From: Methanomicrobiales archaeon
GTDB taxonomy: Archaea > Halobacteriota > Methanomicrobia > Methanomicrobiales > Methanoculleaceae
Assembly: GCA_019136335.1 (NCBI GenBank)
Contig: JAGVUK010000134.1
Location: 1-17,246 of the forward strand
Direction: 5' to 3'
Length of the DNA stretch: 17,246 nt
The translations under genes and the position numbers were made by a program. This document shows, one piece after another, positions 1 through 7,949 of this stretch (position 1 is its first letter; each line of letters starts with the position of its first letter). A model generated the notes under the pieces. It was not told the origin of the DNA, did not search any database, and saw only the letters and a list, made by a program, of their open reading frames with translations.

Positions 1-1728
1 ATGCAGAAGTTCGCCCGGGTGGCGCTCAAGACGCCGCACGTCGACCACTGCGCCCGGCTCTGCCACGCATCCACCGTCGCCGGCCTCGCGGCGGTCTTCG
101 GGTCCGGGGCAATGACCAACTCGATCAAGGACATCACCGAGTCAAAGTGCATCTTCATCCTCGGGTCCAACACCTTCGAGCAGCACCCGCTGATTGCGCG
201 GAGCGTCATCCGCGCAAGAGGGGACGGTGCGAAGGTGATCGTGGCCGACCCGCGCAACACACCGACCGCCCGGCAGGCCGACCTCTACATGCCGTTCGTC
301 TCCGGGACCGACGTCGCCATCTTAAACGGCCTGATGCAGGAGATCATCAAAAACGGCTGGGAAGACAGGGAGTTCATCAAAAAGAGGACGAAAGACTTCG
401 AGAAACTCAGGGAAGTCGTCATGAAGGACGCCTACAGCCTTGAGAACGTCTCAAAGATCTCCGGCATCCCGGTCGAGAGCCTCAGGACCGCCGCCGGGTG
501 GATCGCGCAGGCCGAGGTTGCCACGCTCATCTACTCGATGGGCATCACCCAGCACACCGTCGGCGTCGACAACGTCAAATCGACCGCGAACCTTATGATG
601 CTCACCGGCAACCTGGGCAAGCCCGGCGGCGGCGTGAACCCGCTCCGCGGCCAGAACAACGTCCAGGGCGCCTGCGACATGGGAGCCCTCCCGAACGTCT
701 ACTCCGGCTACCAGAAGGTCACCGACGAGGCGACCCGGGAGAAGATGATGGAAGCCTGGGGTGTCGATGATATCGCCGAGGGTAAGGTCGGCTACACCGT
801 CACCGAGATGATCAACATCCTCGCCGACAACCCCGGCGAGCTCAGGTGTATGTATATCATGGGCGAGAACCCGATGCTCTCCGACCCGGACATCCAGCAC
901 GTCGAGGAGGGACTCCGGAACCTGGAGTTCCTGGTCGTCCAGGACATCTTCCTGACTGAGACGGCCCGCCTTGCCGACGTGGTGCTCCCCGCCGCCTGCT
1001 ACGCGGAGAAGGACGGCACCCAGACGAACACCGAGCGGCGCGTCCAGCGCTGGAGGAAGGCCCAGGACCCGCCGGGAGAGGCGAAACCCGACTGGCAGAT
1101 CCTCTGCGACCTCGGGAGGAGGATGGGCTACGGGAAACAGTTTGCGTTCGAGAGCCCCGAAGCGATCTTTGCCGAGGTCGCCGCCGTCACCCCGTCGTAC
1201 CACGGCATGTCCTACGGCCGCCTCGACCCGGACGGCCTGCACTGGCCCTGCCCGACCGCGGAGCACCCGGGGACGGCGATCCTCCACCGGGAGAAGTTCG
1301 CCATGCCGGACGGCCTTGGGGTCTTTTCCGCCATCGAGTGGAAACCGCCCGCCGAGGTCCCCGACGCCGAGTATCCGTTCGTCCTCACCACCGGGCGGGT
1401 CATCTGGCAGTGGCACACCGGCACGATGACCCGCCGGTCGCGGAGCCTTGAGAAGGAGGCGCCGATCGGCTGGATCGAGATCAACCCCGAGGACGCAAAG
1501 GCGCTCGGCATCAGGGACGACGAGGTCGTCCGGGCGAGCACCCGCCGCGGGTCCATCGATATCCCCGCCCGGGTCACCCCGGAGATCATCAGGGGCGTCA
1601 TGTTCATCCCGTTCCACTACAAGGAGCACCCGGCGAATATGTTGACGCACAACGCGCTCGACCCGATCGCAAAGATCCCGGAGTTCAAGGCCTGTGCGGT
1701 CAAGGTCGAAAAGATTGTGGAGGCGTGA
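1..1728 (+). CDS. fdhA: Formate dehydrogenase alpha (catalytic) subunit, F420-dependent type, 5'-truncated by window
   Basis: Catalytic subunit that oxidises formate to CO2 at a molybdopterin (Mo or W) centre and passes electrons to FdhB. The visible 575 residues match the molybdopterin oxidoreductase family. The segment DHCARLCHAST near residue 15 carries Cys21 where selenocysteine enzymes have Sec, so this is a Cys-type enzyme. GENPMLSDPD and the TETARLADVVLPA / EKDGTQTNTERR block are typical of the family. The GRVIWQWHTGTMTRRS segment opens the C-terminal molybdopterin dinucleotide-binding domain (about residues 450-570). The N-terminal [4Fe-4S] cysteine motif and roughly the first 100 residues are missing, so the ATG at base 1 is probably an internal methionine and the gene starts before the window. 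The TGA stop lies three bases before fdhB, which indicates an operon. The family call is firm; the true start cannot be seen. Confidence 0.95.
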   Translation: MQKFARVALKTPHVDHCARLCHASTVAGLAAVFGSGAMTNSIKDITESKCIFILGSNTFEQHPLIARSVIRARGDGAKVIVADPRNTPTARQADLYMPFVSGTDVAILNGLMQEIIKNGWEDREFIKKRTKDFEKLREVVMKDAYSLENVSKISGIPVESLRTAAGWIAQAEVATLIYSMGITQHTVGVDNVKSTANLMMLTGNLGKPGGGVNPLRGQNNVQGACDMGALPNVYSGYQKVTDEATREKMMEAWGVDDIAEGKVGYTVTEMINILADNPGELRCMYIMGENPMLSDPDIQHVEEGLRNLEFLVVQDIFLTETARLADVVLPAACYAEKDGTQTNTERRVQRWRKAQDPPGEAKPDWQILCDLGRRMGYGKQFAFESPEAIFAEVAAVTPSYHGMSYGRLDPDGLHWPCPTAEHPGTAILHREKFAMPDGLGVFSAIEWKPPAEVPDAEYPFVLTTGRVIWQWHTGTMTRRSRSLEKEAPIGWIEINPEDAKALGIRDDEVVRASTRRGSIDIPARVTPEIIRGVMFIPFHYKEHPANMLTHNALDPIAKIPEFKACAVKVEKIVEA

Positions 1729-1731
1729 GAT

Positions 1732-2997
1732 ATGGCAGGAAAAGGCGATTTACTCTATGCGTGGACGACGGATGAGGCTCTCAGGGAGAAGGCGGAGACC
1801 GGCGGGGCAGTCACCGCGCTGCTGCGTTACGCTCTTGAGAGCGGTATGGTCGACGGGGTCTTTGCGGTCAGGAAGGGCGCGGACGTCTACGACGCGGTGC
1901 CGGCGCTGATCACCGACCCCGCCGAGATCGGGGGGATTGCTGGGTCGCTCCACTGCGGCACCCTCCTCCTCCCGAAGCAGATGCGGCGCTGCCTTCTATC
2001 CGCCGAACCGGATATGCGGATCGCGACAGTCCTCAAGGGCTGCGACGTCAAGGCGATCTACGAGATGGCCAAGCGCAACCAGGTCAACCTCGACAACATC
2101 ATCGTCATCGGCTTAAACTGCGGCGGCACCATCCGGCCGGAGACGGCGCGGATCATCGTCCGGGAGAAACTCGGTCTTGACCCCGACGATGTCGTCAAGG
2201 AGGAGATCGACAAGGGAAAGTTCATCGTCATCACCAAGGACGACCAGCACGCATCCGTCTCGATCGACGAACTCGAAGAGGGGGCAAAAGACCTCCTCGG
2301 GAACGAGGGGCTCGGCCGCCGGTCCAACTGCCGCCGGTGCAAGATCAAGATCCCGCGCCAGGCGGACCTCGCCTGCGGCAACTGGGGCGTCATCGGCGAG
2401 CGTGCCGGCAACGCCACGTTTGTCGAGGTCTGCTCCGAGAAGGGCGCAAACCTCCTCAACGGCGCCGTGCAGGCTGGCGCGGTGGCGACGGAGGCGGCAA
2501 ATCCGAAAGGGATCGAGATCCGCGGCAAGGTCGAGAACGCCATGCTGAAACTCGGCGACCGGTGGCGGGCACGCTACTTCGGGGCTCTCGGCGAGGGTAC
2601 GGAGCGCCTGAAGAGGATCCGGGAGCAGACGAGCCGGTGCATCAAGTGCTACTCCTGCATCGAAAACTGCCCGATCTGCTACTGCATCGACTGCAGCACG
2701 AGAAAGGATTACCTGGTCGAACCCGGCGTGATCCCACCGCCGTTCATGTTCCACCTGATCCGGTTCGCGCACATCTCCGACTCCTGCGTCAACTGCGGCC
2801 AGTGCGAGGAGCTCTGTCCCGTCGAGATATCGAACTCGGTCTTCCTCCACGCCATCCAGACAGATCTCGAGAAGCTCTTCGGGTTCCACCCGGGTGAGGA
2901 TATGACCCCGCCGGTGCTCGCGCTCGTCGAGGAGAAACCCGAGCGCGACCGGCTTCTCGCCACCGGCAGCGACCAGATCTTTGATGTCTTCAAGTGA
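1732..2997 (+). CDS. fdhB: Formate dehydrogenase beta subunit, F420-reducing (FrhB-like)
   Basis: Electron-transfer subunit that carries FAD and iron-sulfur clusters and reduces coenzyme F420 with electrons from FdhA. At 421 residues it has about the usual length for methanogen FdhB. The N-terminal two thirds are of the FrhB/FdhB F420-reducing type, including a Cys200-x2-Cys203 pair in the NCRRCK segment and the following ACGNWG. Two ferredoxin-type motifs follow: Cys303/306/309 with Cys313, and Cys352/355/358 with Cys362, each followed by Pro, enough for two [4Fe-4S] clusters. The ATG at 1732 is preceded by GGAGG about nine bases upstream, inside the end of fdhA, so translation is probably coupled to fdhA. 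Formate channel fdhC follows but is separated by 860 bases and appears to have its own promoter. Confidence 0.95.
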   Translation: MAGKGDLLYAWTTDEALREKAETGGAVTALLRYALESGMVDGVFAVRKGADVYDAVPALITDPAEIGGIAGSLHCGTLLLPKQMRRCLLSAEPDMRIATVLKGCDVKAIYEMAKRNQVNLDNIIVIGLNCGGTIRPETARIIVREKLGLDPDDVVKEEIDKGKFIVITKDDQHASVSIDELEEGAKDLLGNEGLGRRSNCRRCKIKIPRQADLACGNWGVIGERAGNATFVEVCSEKGANLLNGAVQAGAVATEAANPKGIEIRGKVENAMLKLGDRWRARYFGALGEGTERLKRIREQTSRCIKCYSCIENCPICYCIDCSTRKDYLVEPGVIPPPFMFHLIRFAHISDSCVNCGQCEELCPVEISNSVFLHAIQTDLEKLFGFHPGEDMTPPVLALVEEKPERDRLLATGSDQIFDVFK

Positions 2998-3016
2998 CGG
3001 CCATCCGGGAGGCCGG

Positions 3017-3045
3017 GACCCGGGGGAGATTCCCTCTCCCGGGTC
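3017..3045 (+). terminator. fdhB: Possible hairpin after fdhB
   Basis: Twenty bases after the fdhB stop, GACCCGGG...AGA pairs with TCTCCCGGGTC, leaving a two-G bulge and a short loop. This is a stable GC-rich stem. There is no strong T-run behind it, so it may be a transcript-end stabiliser and not a classic archaeal oligo-T terminator. Confidence 0.35.
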
Positions 3046-3430
3046 TTCCGTACGTTCTCTCCCCGGGCCCGCCGCACGATCTCCGGAGACGCCCATAGCG
3101 CCCCTGTAGTCCCGGATCTTTCCCGGGCCGGGTTTCCCACTGTCGGCGCCGAATTGCAATCCCGGAAGACGAGCATATGGGTCCTGGCAGGGGTGTAGCA
3201 CCGGGCCCGTGGTCCACGATGGAACCGGGACGAGTGACCGCCCCATCCCTGGAGAGAATCGTCCGGTCACCGGCCTCGCGGCGGATGCGGCGGACCGGGC
3301 TCCTCCGCACCTGCCATCCGCAACGTGGGGTGCCTGACCTGGCGGGGGCGCCGCGGGGGGTACTCGAGCCCCCGTAAACCGCTCGGAGAGTGGGCCGATC
3401 CGGGACCCGGCCCCCTCCTCTAAAACTGAG

Positions 3431-3447
3431 CGAAATGACCCTTATAT
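3431..3447 (+). promoter_or_regulatory. TATA-like element inside the fdhB-fdhC gap
   Basis: CGAAATGACC followed by CTTATAT resembles a BRE plus TATA box. It would start a transcript near 3470, far upstream of fdhC. The only ATG frame right behind it is the 27-codon frame at 3487-3570. It could drive a small RNA or a long fdhC leader, or be chance in AT-rich DNA. Confidence 0.25.
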
Positions 3448-3680
3448 CCCCAAAATAACGATAATTATTCGGTTTCGGGGCCCACCATGGGGGCACACGC
3501 CGACGCGCAGCCATCCGCGATGATTTTACCGGATATTCGTTGCCCTGGCATGGAGGGAGGCGGAGTTTGAAAGAACTGCGCGCCTGCTCCCGCATACCCG
3601 CTCAAATATCACCCTGAAACCACCTATATTCCGCGTGGTCTCAAAAACAAAGCCAGAAGCATCGTTTATTGATTCTTGAT

Positions 3681-3700
3681 GTTTAATTACGGGAATTAAC
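3681..3700. promoter_or_regulatory. fdhC: Inverted repeat upstream of fdhC promoter, candidate operator
   Basis: GTTTAATTAC and GGGAATTAAC form an imperfect dyad (TTAATT/AATTAA core) about 65-80 bases upstream of the presumed fdhC TATA box. Its size and place suit a regulator binding site, for example for formate or hydrogen control, but AT-rich DNA gives such repeats by chance. Confidence 0.25.
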
Positions 3701-3758
3701 TCATATCGAAGATAAGCGCCTGAATTTGGGTTATACTCACCTTACGCAACGATCAATT

Positions 3759-3773
3759 CGAAACTTATTAATA
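3759..3773 (+). promoter_or_regulatory. fdhC: Presumed fdhC promoter (BRE/TATA)
   Basis: CGAAA followed by CTTATTAATA is the best archaeal BRE/TATA match before fdhC. It predicts a transcript start around 3797 and a leader of about 60 bases ending in the AGAGGTG ribosome site at 3844-3850. A weaker alternative TATA (CTATACAT, 3802-3809) would give a leader near 25 bases. Confidence 0.5.
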
Positions 3774-3858
3774 GCACTCTCAAATTACTGATTAATTAGA
3801 CCTATACATTCGGATTACTTGACGGTATAGGTAGGACGTTTAGAGAGGTGTAAGAAAA

Positions 3859-4731
3859 ATGGTGTTCCATCCTCCAGTTGCTATAGTAGCAAAAGCAGGT
3901 GATACCGGGAAGTACAAGGTCGGGCTACCGGCCTGGAACATGGTCCTGCGTGGTGTCATGTCCGGAGCCTACATCGCCATGGGCGGTGCGCTCGCAACAG
4001 TCTGTTCGACCGGTGTCATGGCATCCGACGCCGCGATGAGATCCGGTTTCGCAAGTGCCGGTATGGCCCAGTTCATCCTGGGTGCTGTCTTCCCTGTGGG
4101 GCTTATCATCACGGTCATGACCGGTGCAGAACTCTTCACCGGCGACGCGATGCTCGCCCCCATGGCCGCGTTCATTCACAAGATCAGCTGGGCAAGCGTG
4201 CTCAACCTCTGGATCTGGGTGTATATCGGTAACTTCATCGGGTCGGTAATCTTTGCGTTTATCATGGCATACGGGCCGTGTGTCAGCTTCGATGCCGCCG
4301 GAACCGCAACACTCACCGCGTTTGGCTTGAGAGCGATCGGCATAGCGACGGCAAAGACGAGTTACATCGGCGGAATGGCGCTGTTCTCGGCATTCCTCAA
4401 GGGTATTGCCTGTAACTGGCTCGTCAACCTCGCCATCCTGCTCGGTATCTGCGCAGACGACGCGATAGGAAAGATCGTCGGTATCTGGTTCCCGATCTTC
4501 GCCTTCGTTGCCAGCGGGTTCGAGCACAGCGTTGCGAACATGTACTTCATCCCCACGGGCATCTTCTGCACGGGCCTTGACCCCACAAAGGCCGTCGCGA
4601 CGCTCAACTGGGTGAGCATGTGGACCAACAACGTGATCATCGTCACGCTCGGCAACATCGTCGGTGGTCTGCTCTTCGTCGGCATCATCTACTGGGTCGC
4701 GTTCAGAAAGGAAATTGCAGCCCTCAAGTAA
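3859..4731 (+). CDS. fdhC: Formate channel/transporter, FNT family
   Basis: Membrane protein of the formate-nitrite transporter family, probably importing formate for the formate dehydrogenase encoded upstream. At 290 residues it has the family's usual length. It shows the six-helix FNT pattern with hydrophobic stretches across the chain, and family-typical segments such as VLRGVMSGAYIAMGGAL near the N-terminus, TGAELFTGDAM, KGIACNWLVNLA and GFEHSVANMYFIPTG. The FEHSVANM segment corresponds to the conserved part with the central pore histidine in this family. The ATG at 3859 has AGAGGTG eight bases upstream. Codon use is softer (more GCA, GGT and ATC-rich) than in neighbouring genes, which fits a highly expressed protein. 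It is followed after 12 bases by a small OB-fold membrane protein, so the two are likely cotranscribed. fdhC placed downstream of fdhAB with its own promoter differs from the fdhC-A-B order known in some methanogens. Confidence 0.93.
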   Translation: MVFHPPVAIVAKAGDTGKYKVGLPAWNMVLRGVMSGAYIAMGGALATVCSTGVMASDAAMRSGFASAGMAQFILGAVFPVGLIITVMTGAELFTGDAMLAPMAAFIHKISWASVLNLWIWVYIGNFIGSVIFAFIMAYGPCVSFDAAGTATLTAFGLRAIGIATAKTSYIGGMALFSAFLKGIACNWLVNLAILLGICADDAIGKIVGIWFPIFAFVASGFEHSVANMYFIPTGIFCTGLDPTKAVATLNWVSMWTNNVIIVTLGNIVGGLLFVGIIYWVAFRKEIAALK

Positions 4732-4743
4732 ACCTGATTGACA

Positions 4744-5253
4744 ATGCAGATCGGAGATACTAAAGTGAGGGTGACGGCCATTGCACTGGCCGTCTTCCTC
4801 TTTTTTGTGGTCCTGATCGCGGTGTACGTCCTCGCTACCGGGGAGGTATCCATGCTGATCTGGGCGGTTCCGGCGGCCATCATGCTGCTTGTCATACCGG
4901 TAGCGCTCAACTACATGAGCCAGACGCAGTATGCATCACTGGTGCCGGTCTACGAAGCAGAAGCAAGGACGGTCCGCGTCCGGGAGATCAACTTAAACAT
5001 GCTCGGCGAGCCGGTGCGCATCAAGGGCGTCGTCGAGCGGGTGTATTTCCAGTTCCTCAACCGGCCGCAGTACCTCGTCGCCGACCGGACAGGCGAGATA
5101 TCGGTCAAGATGTTCACTTCCCCGGCAGAAGACGTGCAGAAAGGGGATGTGGTCGAGGTGCTCGGAACGGTCGTCAAACGCTATATCCTGTCCGGGGATG
5201 CGGTCATCAACTGCGTCTCCATCCGGAAAGTCGAGAAAGTTCAGCAATCCTGA
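4744..5253 (+). CDS. Small membrane-anchored OB-fold protein of unknown function
   Basis: About 169 residues. Two hydrophobic helices (about residues 11-31 and 37-58) with a short link form a hairpin anchor. A soluble C-terminal domain follows (about 85-165) that reads like an OB-fold: RIKGVVERVYFQF, QYLVADRTGEISVKMF, GDVVEVLGTVVKRY, GDAVINCVSIRKVE. The VADRTGEISV and GDVVEVLGTV pattern is typical of OB-fold beta strands in nucleic-acid-binding or NfeD-like domains. I do not recognise a named family. It starts 12 bases after fdhC and probably shares its transcript. ATG 4744 is chosen over an in-frame TTG at 4738; neither has a clear Shine-Dalgarno site, so reinitiation after fdhC is possible. 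A role in the assembly or regulation of the formate channel is only inference from position. Confidence 0.8.
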   Translation: MQIGDTKVRVTAIALAVFLFFVVLIAVYVLATGEVSMLIWAVPAAIMLLVIPVALNYMSQTQYASLVPVYEAEARTVRVREINLNMLGEPVRIKGVVERVYFQFLNRPQYLVADRTGEISVKMFTSPAEDVQKGDVVEVLGTVVKRYILSGDAVINCVSIRKVEKVQQS

Positions 5254-5335
5254 CGCCCCCGGGCGCCAGAGCGTTCAGTGAAGGGACGGTTGACACGGGA
5301 TAGGACCCTGCCGCCATCACCTTCGCGCCTTCTTG

Positions 5336-6934
5336 TTAAAACGTTCTGTCAAGACCGTCGTCTATCGGTCTTGCCCCCGGCCTTTCGCTGAGATCCCGGA
5401 TGTAGTCCTCAAAGAGATGGATCCGGGTGCTCACGGGGAACGGTATCCCGATGGTGCTGATGACCGCTTCTCCCGGCTCAAGCGTCTGGATCTCGGTGTC
5501 CAGGCGGGAGAGGTCCTGTTTTGCGCTGCTCGCGATCATATCGCGGTCCCCCCGGTCGGAGAGCCCCATCACGACGAAGGTGTTTAACTGGGCAAGGACC
5601 CGGGCATCGATGTTCTTCGGCTGTTGCGTAACCACGCAGAGCCCCACACCGAACTTTCTCCCCTCCATCGCGGCTTCCCGGAAGACCCGGGTGCTCCCGG
5701 ACCCCGATCCCAGCACCCGCTGGGCCTCCTCGATGGTGATCAGCACCTGCTTTGCCTCCTCTGCGCTCTTTGCGTCTTCCCCCTGGTGGTTGCGCATGAT
5801 CATGCGGGTTATGATCGAGAGGACGAAGAGTTCGCTCTGCTCGCTCATCCCCGGGATATCGATCAGGACGACCCTGTTCTCGTGGAGCGCCCTCATAATG
5901 TCCGGGATCGAGGAACCCTTCGACCGGAAGAAACCACGGTTCCGGTTGAGCATGCCCGCGATACGCCGCTGCATCACGGCGAGCGTGCTCGTGGAGAAGT
6001 TTTTCAGGTCACGGGCAATCCCGCGGTGCGGGCCGCTGTAGGTCGCGGCATCGAAGGTCGCGGCGTCGATCCCCTGGAAGAAGTCGATCACGTCCGAACC
6101 GGGCACGCTCTCGAGCATCTCCACGACCTCGCGCTGGGGCGGGGAGTGCTCGTAGAGCAGGAGGAGGTCGGGCATCCGGAAGTCGTCGTAGTCAAGGTAG
6201 AGCTGGTCCAGCCGGTACTTCTTCCTGTCCTGCTCCGGTCGGGTGGAGAAGACGGCAAGGCCGTCACGGCCCGCCTGGTAGTGCAGGAGCCCCCTCGTCG
6301 CCTCTCCGCTCGACGACCGCCCGCCCGCCACGTACTCGCCGTGCGGGTCGACGATGAGGAGCCCGAACGCCCTCGTCCGCATGCAGGAGGCGCAGAAGAC
6401 CTTCATGAAGTTGCTCTTCCCCATCCCTGTCGTCGCAAAGACGCCCATGTGCTGCCGCATCACTGCCGGGTGAAGCGCCACCCTCACGTCCTTTAAGACG
6501 CCCTGGCCGGTCTTCATCACGCCGACCTCGATATCGCCCATCACCTGCGCGAGGAACGCGAAGTCCCGGGACTCCGGCCGCTCCACGCGGGAGAACTTTG
6601 CCGGGATCGTCCGCGGTTTCCGGAAGTCGCCGTCTTCCCCTATGTAGCCGAGAGGGACCGCCTCGACGAGGATGAAGACGTCCTCCCCTATCCCGTAGAA
6701 GTGCTCGGTATGAGGGCGGGTGTCCCACTTCGGGTCGGAGAAGTTGCAGTCGTGGAGGAGGTCGCTGACTTTGGCAAAGAACGTCAGTCCTTTGACGCTG
6801 TCGGTGATCTTTAAGACGTCCCCGAGATAGAGCTCTGCGTCGTGCGGGACGGCAAACCGGTAGCTGAGCACCCGGTCCCCGATCAGGCGGTACTTCGAGG
6901 CGTCGTCGCCGTCAATATCGATCAAACTCATCAT
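5336..6934 (-). CDS. herA: HerA-like bipolar DNA translocase/helicase ATPase (DUF87)
   Basis: Hexameric DNA-pumping ATPase that works with NurA to resect DNA ends in homologous recombination. About 532 residues. An N-terminal beta-rich HAS-barrel-like part (to about residue 130) is followed by the RecA/FtsK-like ATPase core. The Walker A motif is FATTGMGKSN, with the Lys near residue 173 counted from ATG 6934. LLIVDPHGEYV follows in the pattern seen in HerA, and VLITIEEAQRVLG is the Walker B region. FGVGLCVVTQQPKNID and LAQLNTFVVMGLSDRGDRDMI are typical HerA C-terminal blocks. Start choice: a GTG at 6943 and ATGs at 6934 and 6931 are in frame. GGTGAT lies just upstream of the two ATGs and overlaps the GTG, which favours 6934 or 6931. 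The start lies within the 3' end of nurA, so translation is coupled. It is the last gene of the four-gene operon and is convergent with the OB-fold gene. Confidence 0.93.
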   Translation of the reverse strand: MMSLIDIDGDDASKYRLIGDRVLSYRFAVPHDAELYLGDVLKITDSVKGLTFFAKVSDLLHDCNFSDPKWDTRPHTEHFYGIGEDVFILVEAVPLGYIGEDGDFRKPRTIPAKFSRVERPESRDFAFLAQVMGDIEVGVMKTGQGVLKDVRVALHPAVMRQHMGVFATTGMGKSNFMKVFCASCMRTRAFGLLIVDPHGEYVAGGRSSSGEATRGLLHYQAGRDGLAVFSTRPEQDRKKYRLDQLYLDYDDFRMPDLLLLYEHSPPQREVVEMLESVPGSDVIDFFQGIDAATFDAATYSGPHRGIARDLKNFSTSTLAVMQRRIAGMLNRNRGFFRSKGSSIPDIMRALHENRVVLIDIPGMSEQSELFVLSIITRMIMRNHQGEDAKSAEEAKQVLITIEEAQRVLGSGSGSTRVFREAAMEGRKFGVGLCVVTQQPKNIDARVLAQLNTFVVMGLSDRGDRDMIASSAKQDLSRLDTEIQTLEPGEAVISTIGIPFPVSTRIHLFEDYIRDLSERPGARPIDDGLDRTF

Positions 6935-7949
6935 GGTAATCACCGAAGATGCTGGTGTAATCGGCGAGGTTCATGCCGAGCCGGTCCATATCCCGGATGA
7001 TGTCGTGGCGGACCTGCTCGACCGCATCCCTCCCTATCCGGGTGGTGAGGTGGGCGTCAAGGAGCGGATACGGGTAGCCCGCGACCCTTCCGTCGTCGGC
7101 AAAGGAGGCGAGCGCGGAGAAGACCCGTTCGACCCGCTCCGGGTTGTAATACTTGGGGATCTCCACTTTGAACGCCCGATCGGCCCGCGGGTGCAGCCGC
7201 GCGACGTACTGTTCGCCCCGCTGTTTCCAGGCGGAGGTCTCCCGGCGGTCGAGCAGGCCCCCGGCGGCGGAGACACAGAGGTACCAGGGCTCGGGGACGC
7301 CGAGGCCGCGGGCAAGCCCCTCCGCCGCCGGGACGACGGGGTGCCCCCCGCCCCAGGTGAGCGACGTCCGTTTCGTCACTGCGGCGATGAGCACCCCCCG
7401 GAGGTTGCAGAGGTTCAGGAGACTCTCGATGACCTCGTCGTGGCTTGCGTGGCGGACCTGGAGCGTGCCGTCGAGGACGATGAGGTCGCCGGTATCGAGT
7501 TCCTCGGCCATCTCCATCGCCGCCCGGTACTCGAGGGTATCCCGTATGACGGCGGCGTTTCTCGCGGGGTCGTCGTGGTCGAGGTGCACTTTCGGGGGAC
7601 GGCGGAAGCAGTCGTAAAAGAGCGCATCGAAGTCCTCGTTCCCGGTGCCGGGGTTGACCGTGACGACGTAGAGAGGCGTCGTCCTGTGGTGGAGGCGCGC
7701 ACCGCCGGCATACGCGCTGACCGATGCTCGGACGGCGGCTACGGCAAAACAGCCCGCGTCAAGGACGATGGTGTTGCTCCCGTCGACGGCGCAGACGGCA
7801 CCGTCGAACTCGGGCCGGCAGTGCCGGTAGGAGGCCGGGTCAAACCCGCCGGCGGCTGAGAACCGCTCTGCAAGGTCCGGCGGGGCGGCCTCCCGGATCC
7901 TCCCGGCGACCCGCCGGATAGCGTCCCGGTACAGGGTGTTTCGGTCCAT
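6912..7949 (-). CDS. nurA: NurA 5'-3' nuclease
   Basis: Single-strand endonuclease and 5'-3' exonuclease that pairs with HerA to generate 3' overhangs at DNA breaks. About 345 residues, normal for the family. The NurA hallmarks are present: AVDGSN near residue 56 (first catalytic Asp) and LIVLDGTLQVRHA near residue 160 (second conserved Asp), with a C-terminal DAHLTTRIG segment where the family has further metal ligands. The rad50 stop and nurA start overlap as GTGATG: a GTG at 7952 and an ATG at 7949 are both possible, and the ATG is preferred. GGGAG lies 8 bases upstream, so either start is served by it. The downstream overlap with herA confirms the coupled expression expected for a NurA-HerA complex. 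Confidence 0.9.
   Translation of the reverse strand: MDRNTLYRDAIRRVAGRIREAAPPDLAERFSAAGGFDPASYRHCRPEFDGAVCAVDGSNTIVLDAGCFAVAAVRASVSAYAGGARLHHRTTPLYVVTVNPGTGNEDFDALFYDCFRRPPKVHLDHDDPARNAAVIRDTLEYRAAMEMAEELDTGDLIVLDGTLQVRHASHDEVIESLLNLCNLRGVLIAAVTKRTSLTWGGGHPVVPAAEGLARGLGVPEPWYLCVSAAGGLLDRRETSAWKQRGEQYVARLHPRADRAFKVEIPKYYNPERVERVFSALASFADDGRVAGYPYPLLDAHLTTRIGRDAVEQVRHDIIRDMDRLGMNLADYTSIFGDYHDEFDRY

Larger units (their letters stand above)
2998..3858. other. Long gene-free interval between fdhB and fdhC
   Basis: No convincing gene is seen in these 861 bases. The first 420 or so are GC-rich, with hairpins at 3017-3045 and 3354-3374 (CGGGGG/CCCCCG arms around a 9-base loop). From about 3420 the composition turns AT-rich, with a TATA-like site near 3441, an inverted repeat at 3681-3700 and the presumed fdhC promoter near 3764. 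Open frames here are arginine/proline-rich and look like GC-driven shadows. A 27-codon ATG frame (3487-3570) follows the 3441 TATA-like site but has no recognisable content. The interval could hold regulatory sites, a small RNA or a decayed gene; the sequence alone does not decide. Confidence 0.6.

Noticed and set aside
451..1650. 399-codon minus-strand frame opposite fdhA
   Set aside because: Low-complexity Asp/Gly/Val/Arg composition typical of a shadow, and it covers a clearly coding fdhA.
3354..3374. GGTACTCGAGCC-like segment resembling a tRNA T-arm
   Set aside because: There is no T-loop consensus, no acceptor or anticodon stem around it and no CCA-like end. It is a simple GC hairpin.
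3177..3377. 66-codon plus frame in the fdhB-fdhC gap
   Set aside because: GC-driven composition, no ribosome site and no similarity recognised.
2990..3595. 201-codon minus-strand frame in the fdhB-fdhC gap
   Set aside because: Arg/Gly/Pro-rich with no recognisable motif or ribosome site, and it runs through the promoter-like AT-rich part.
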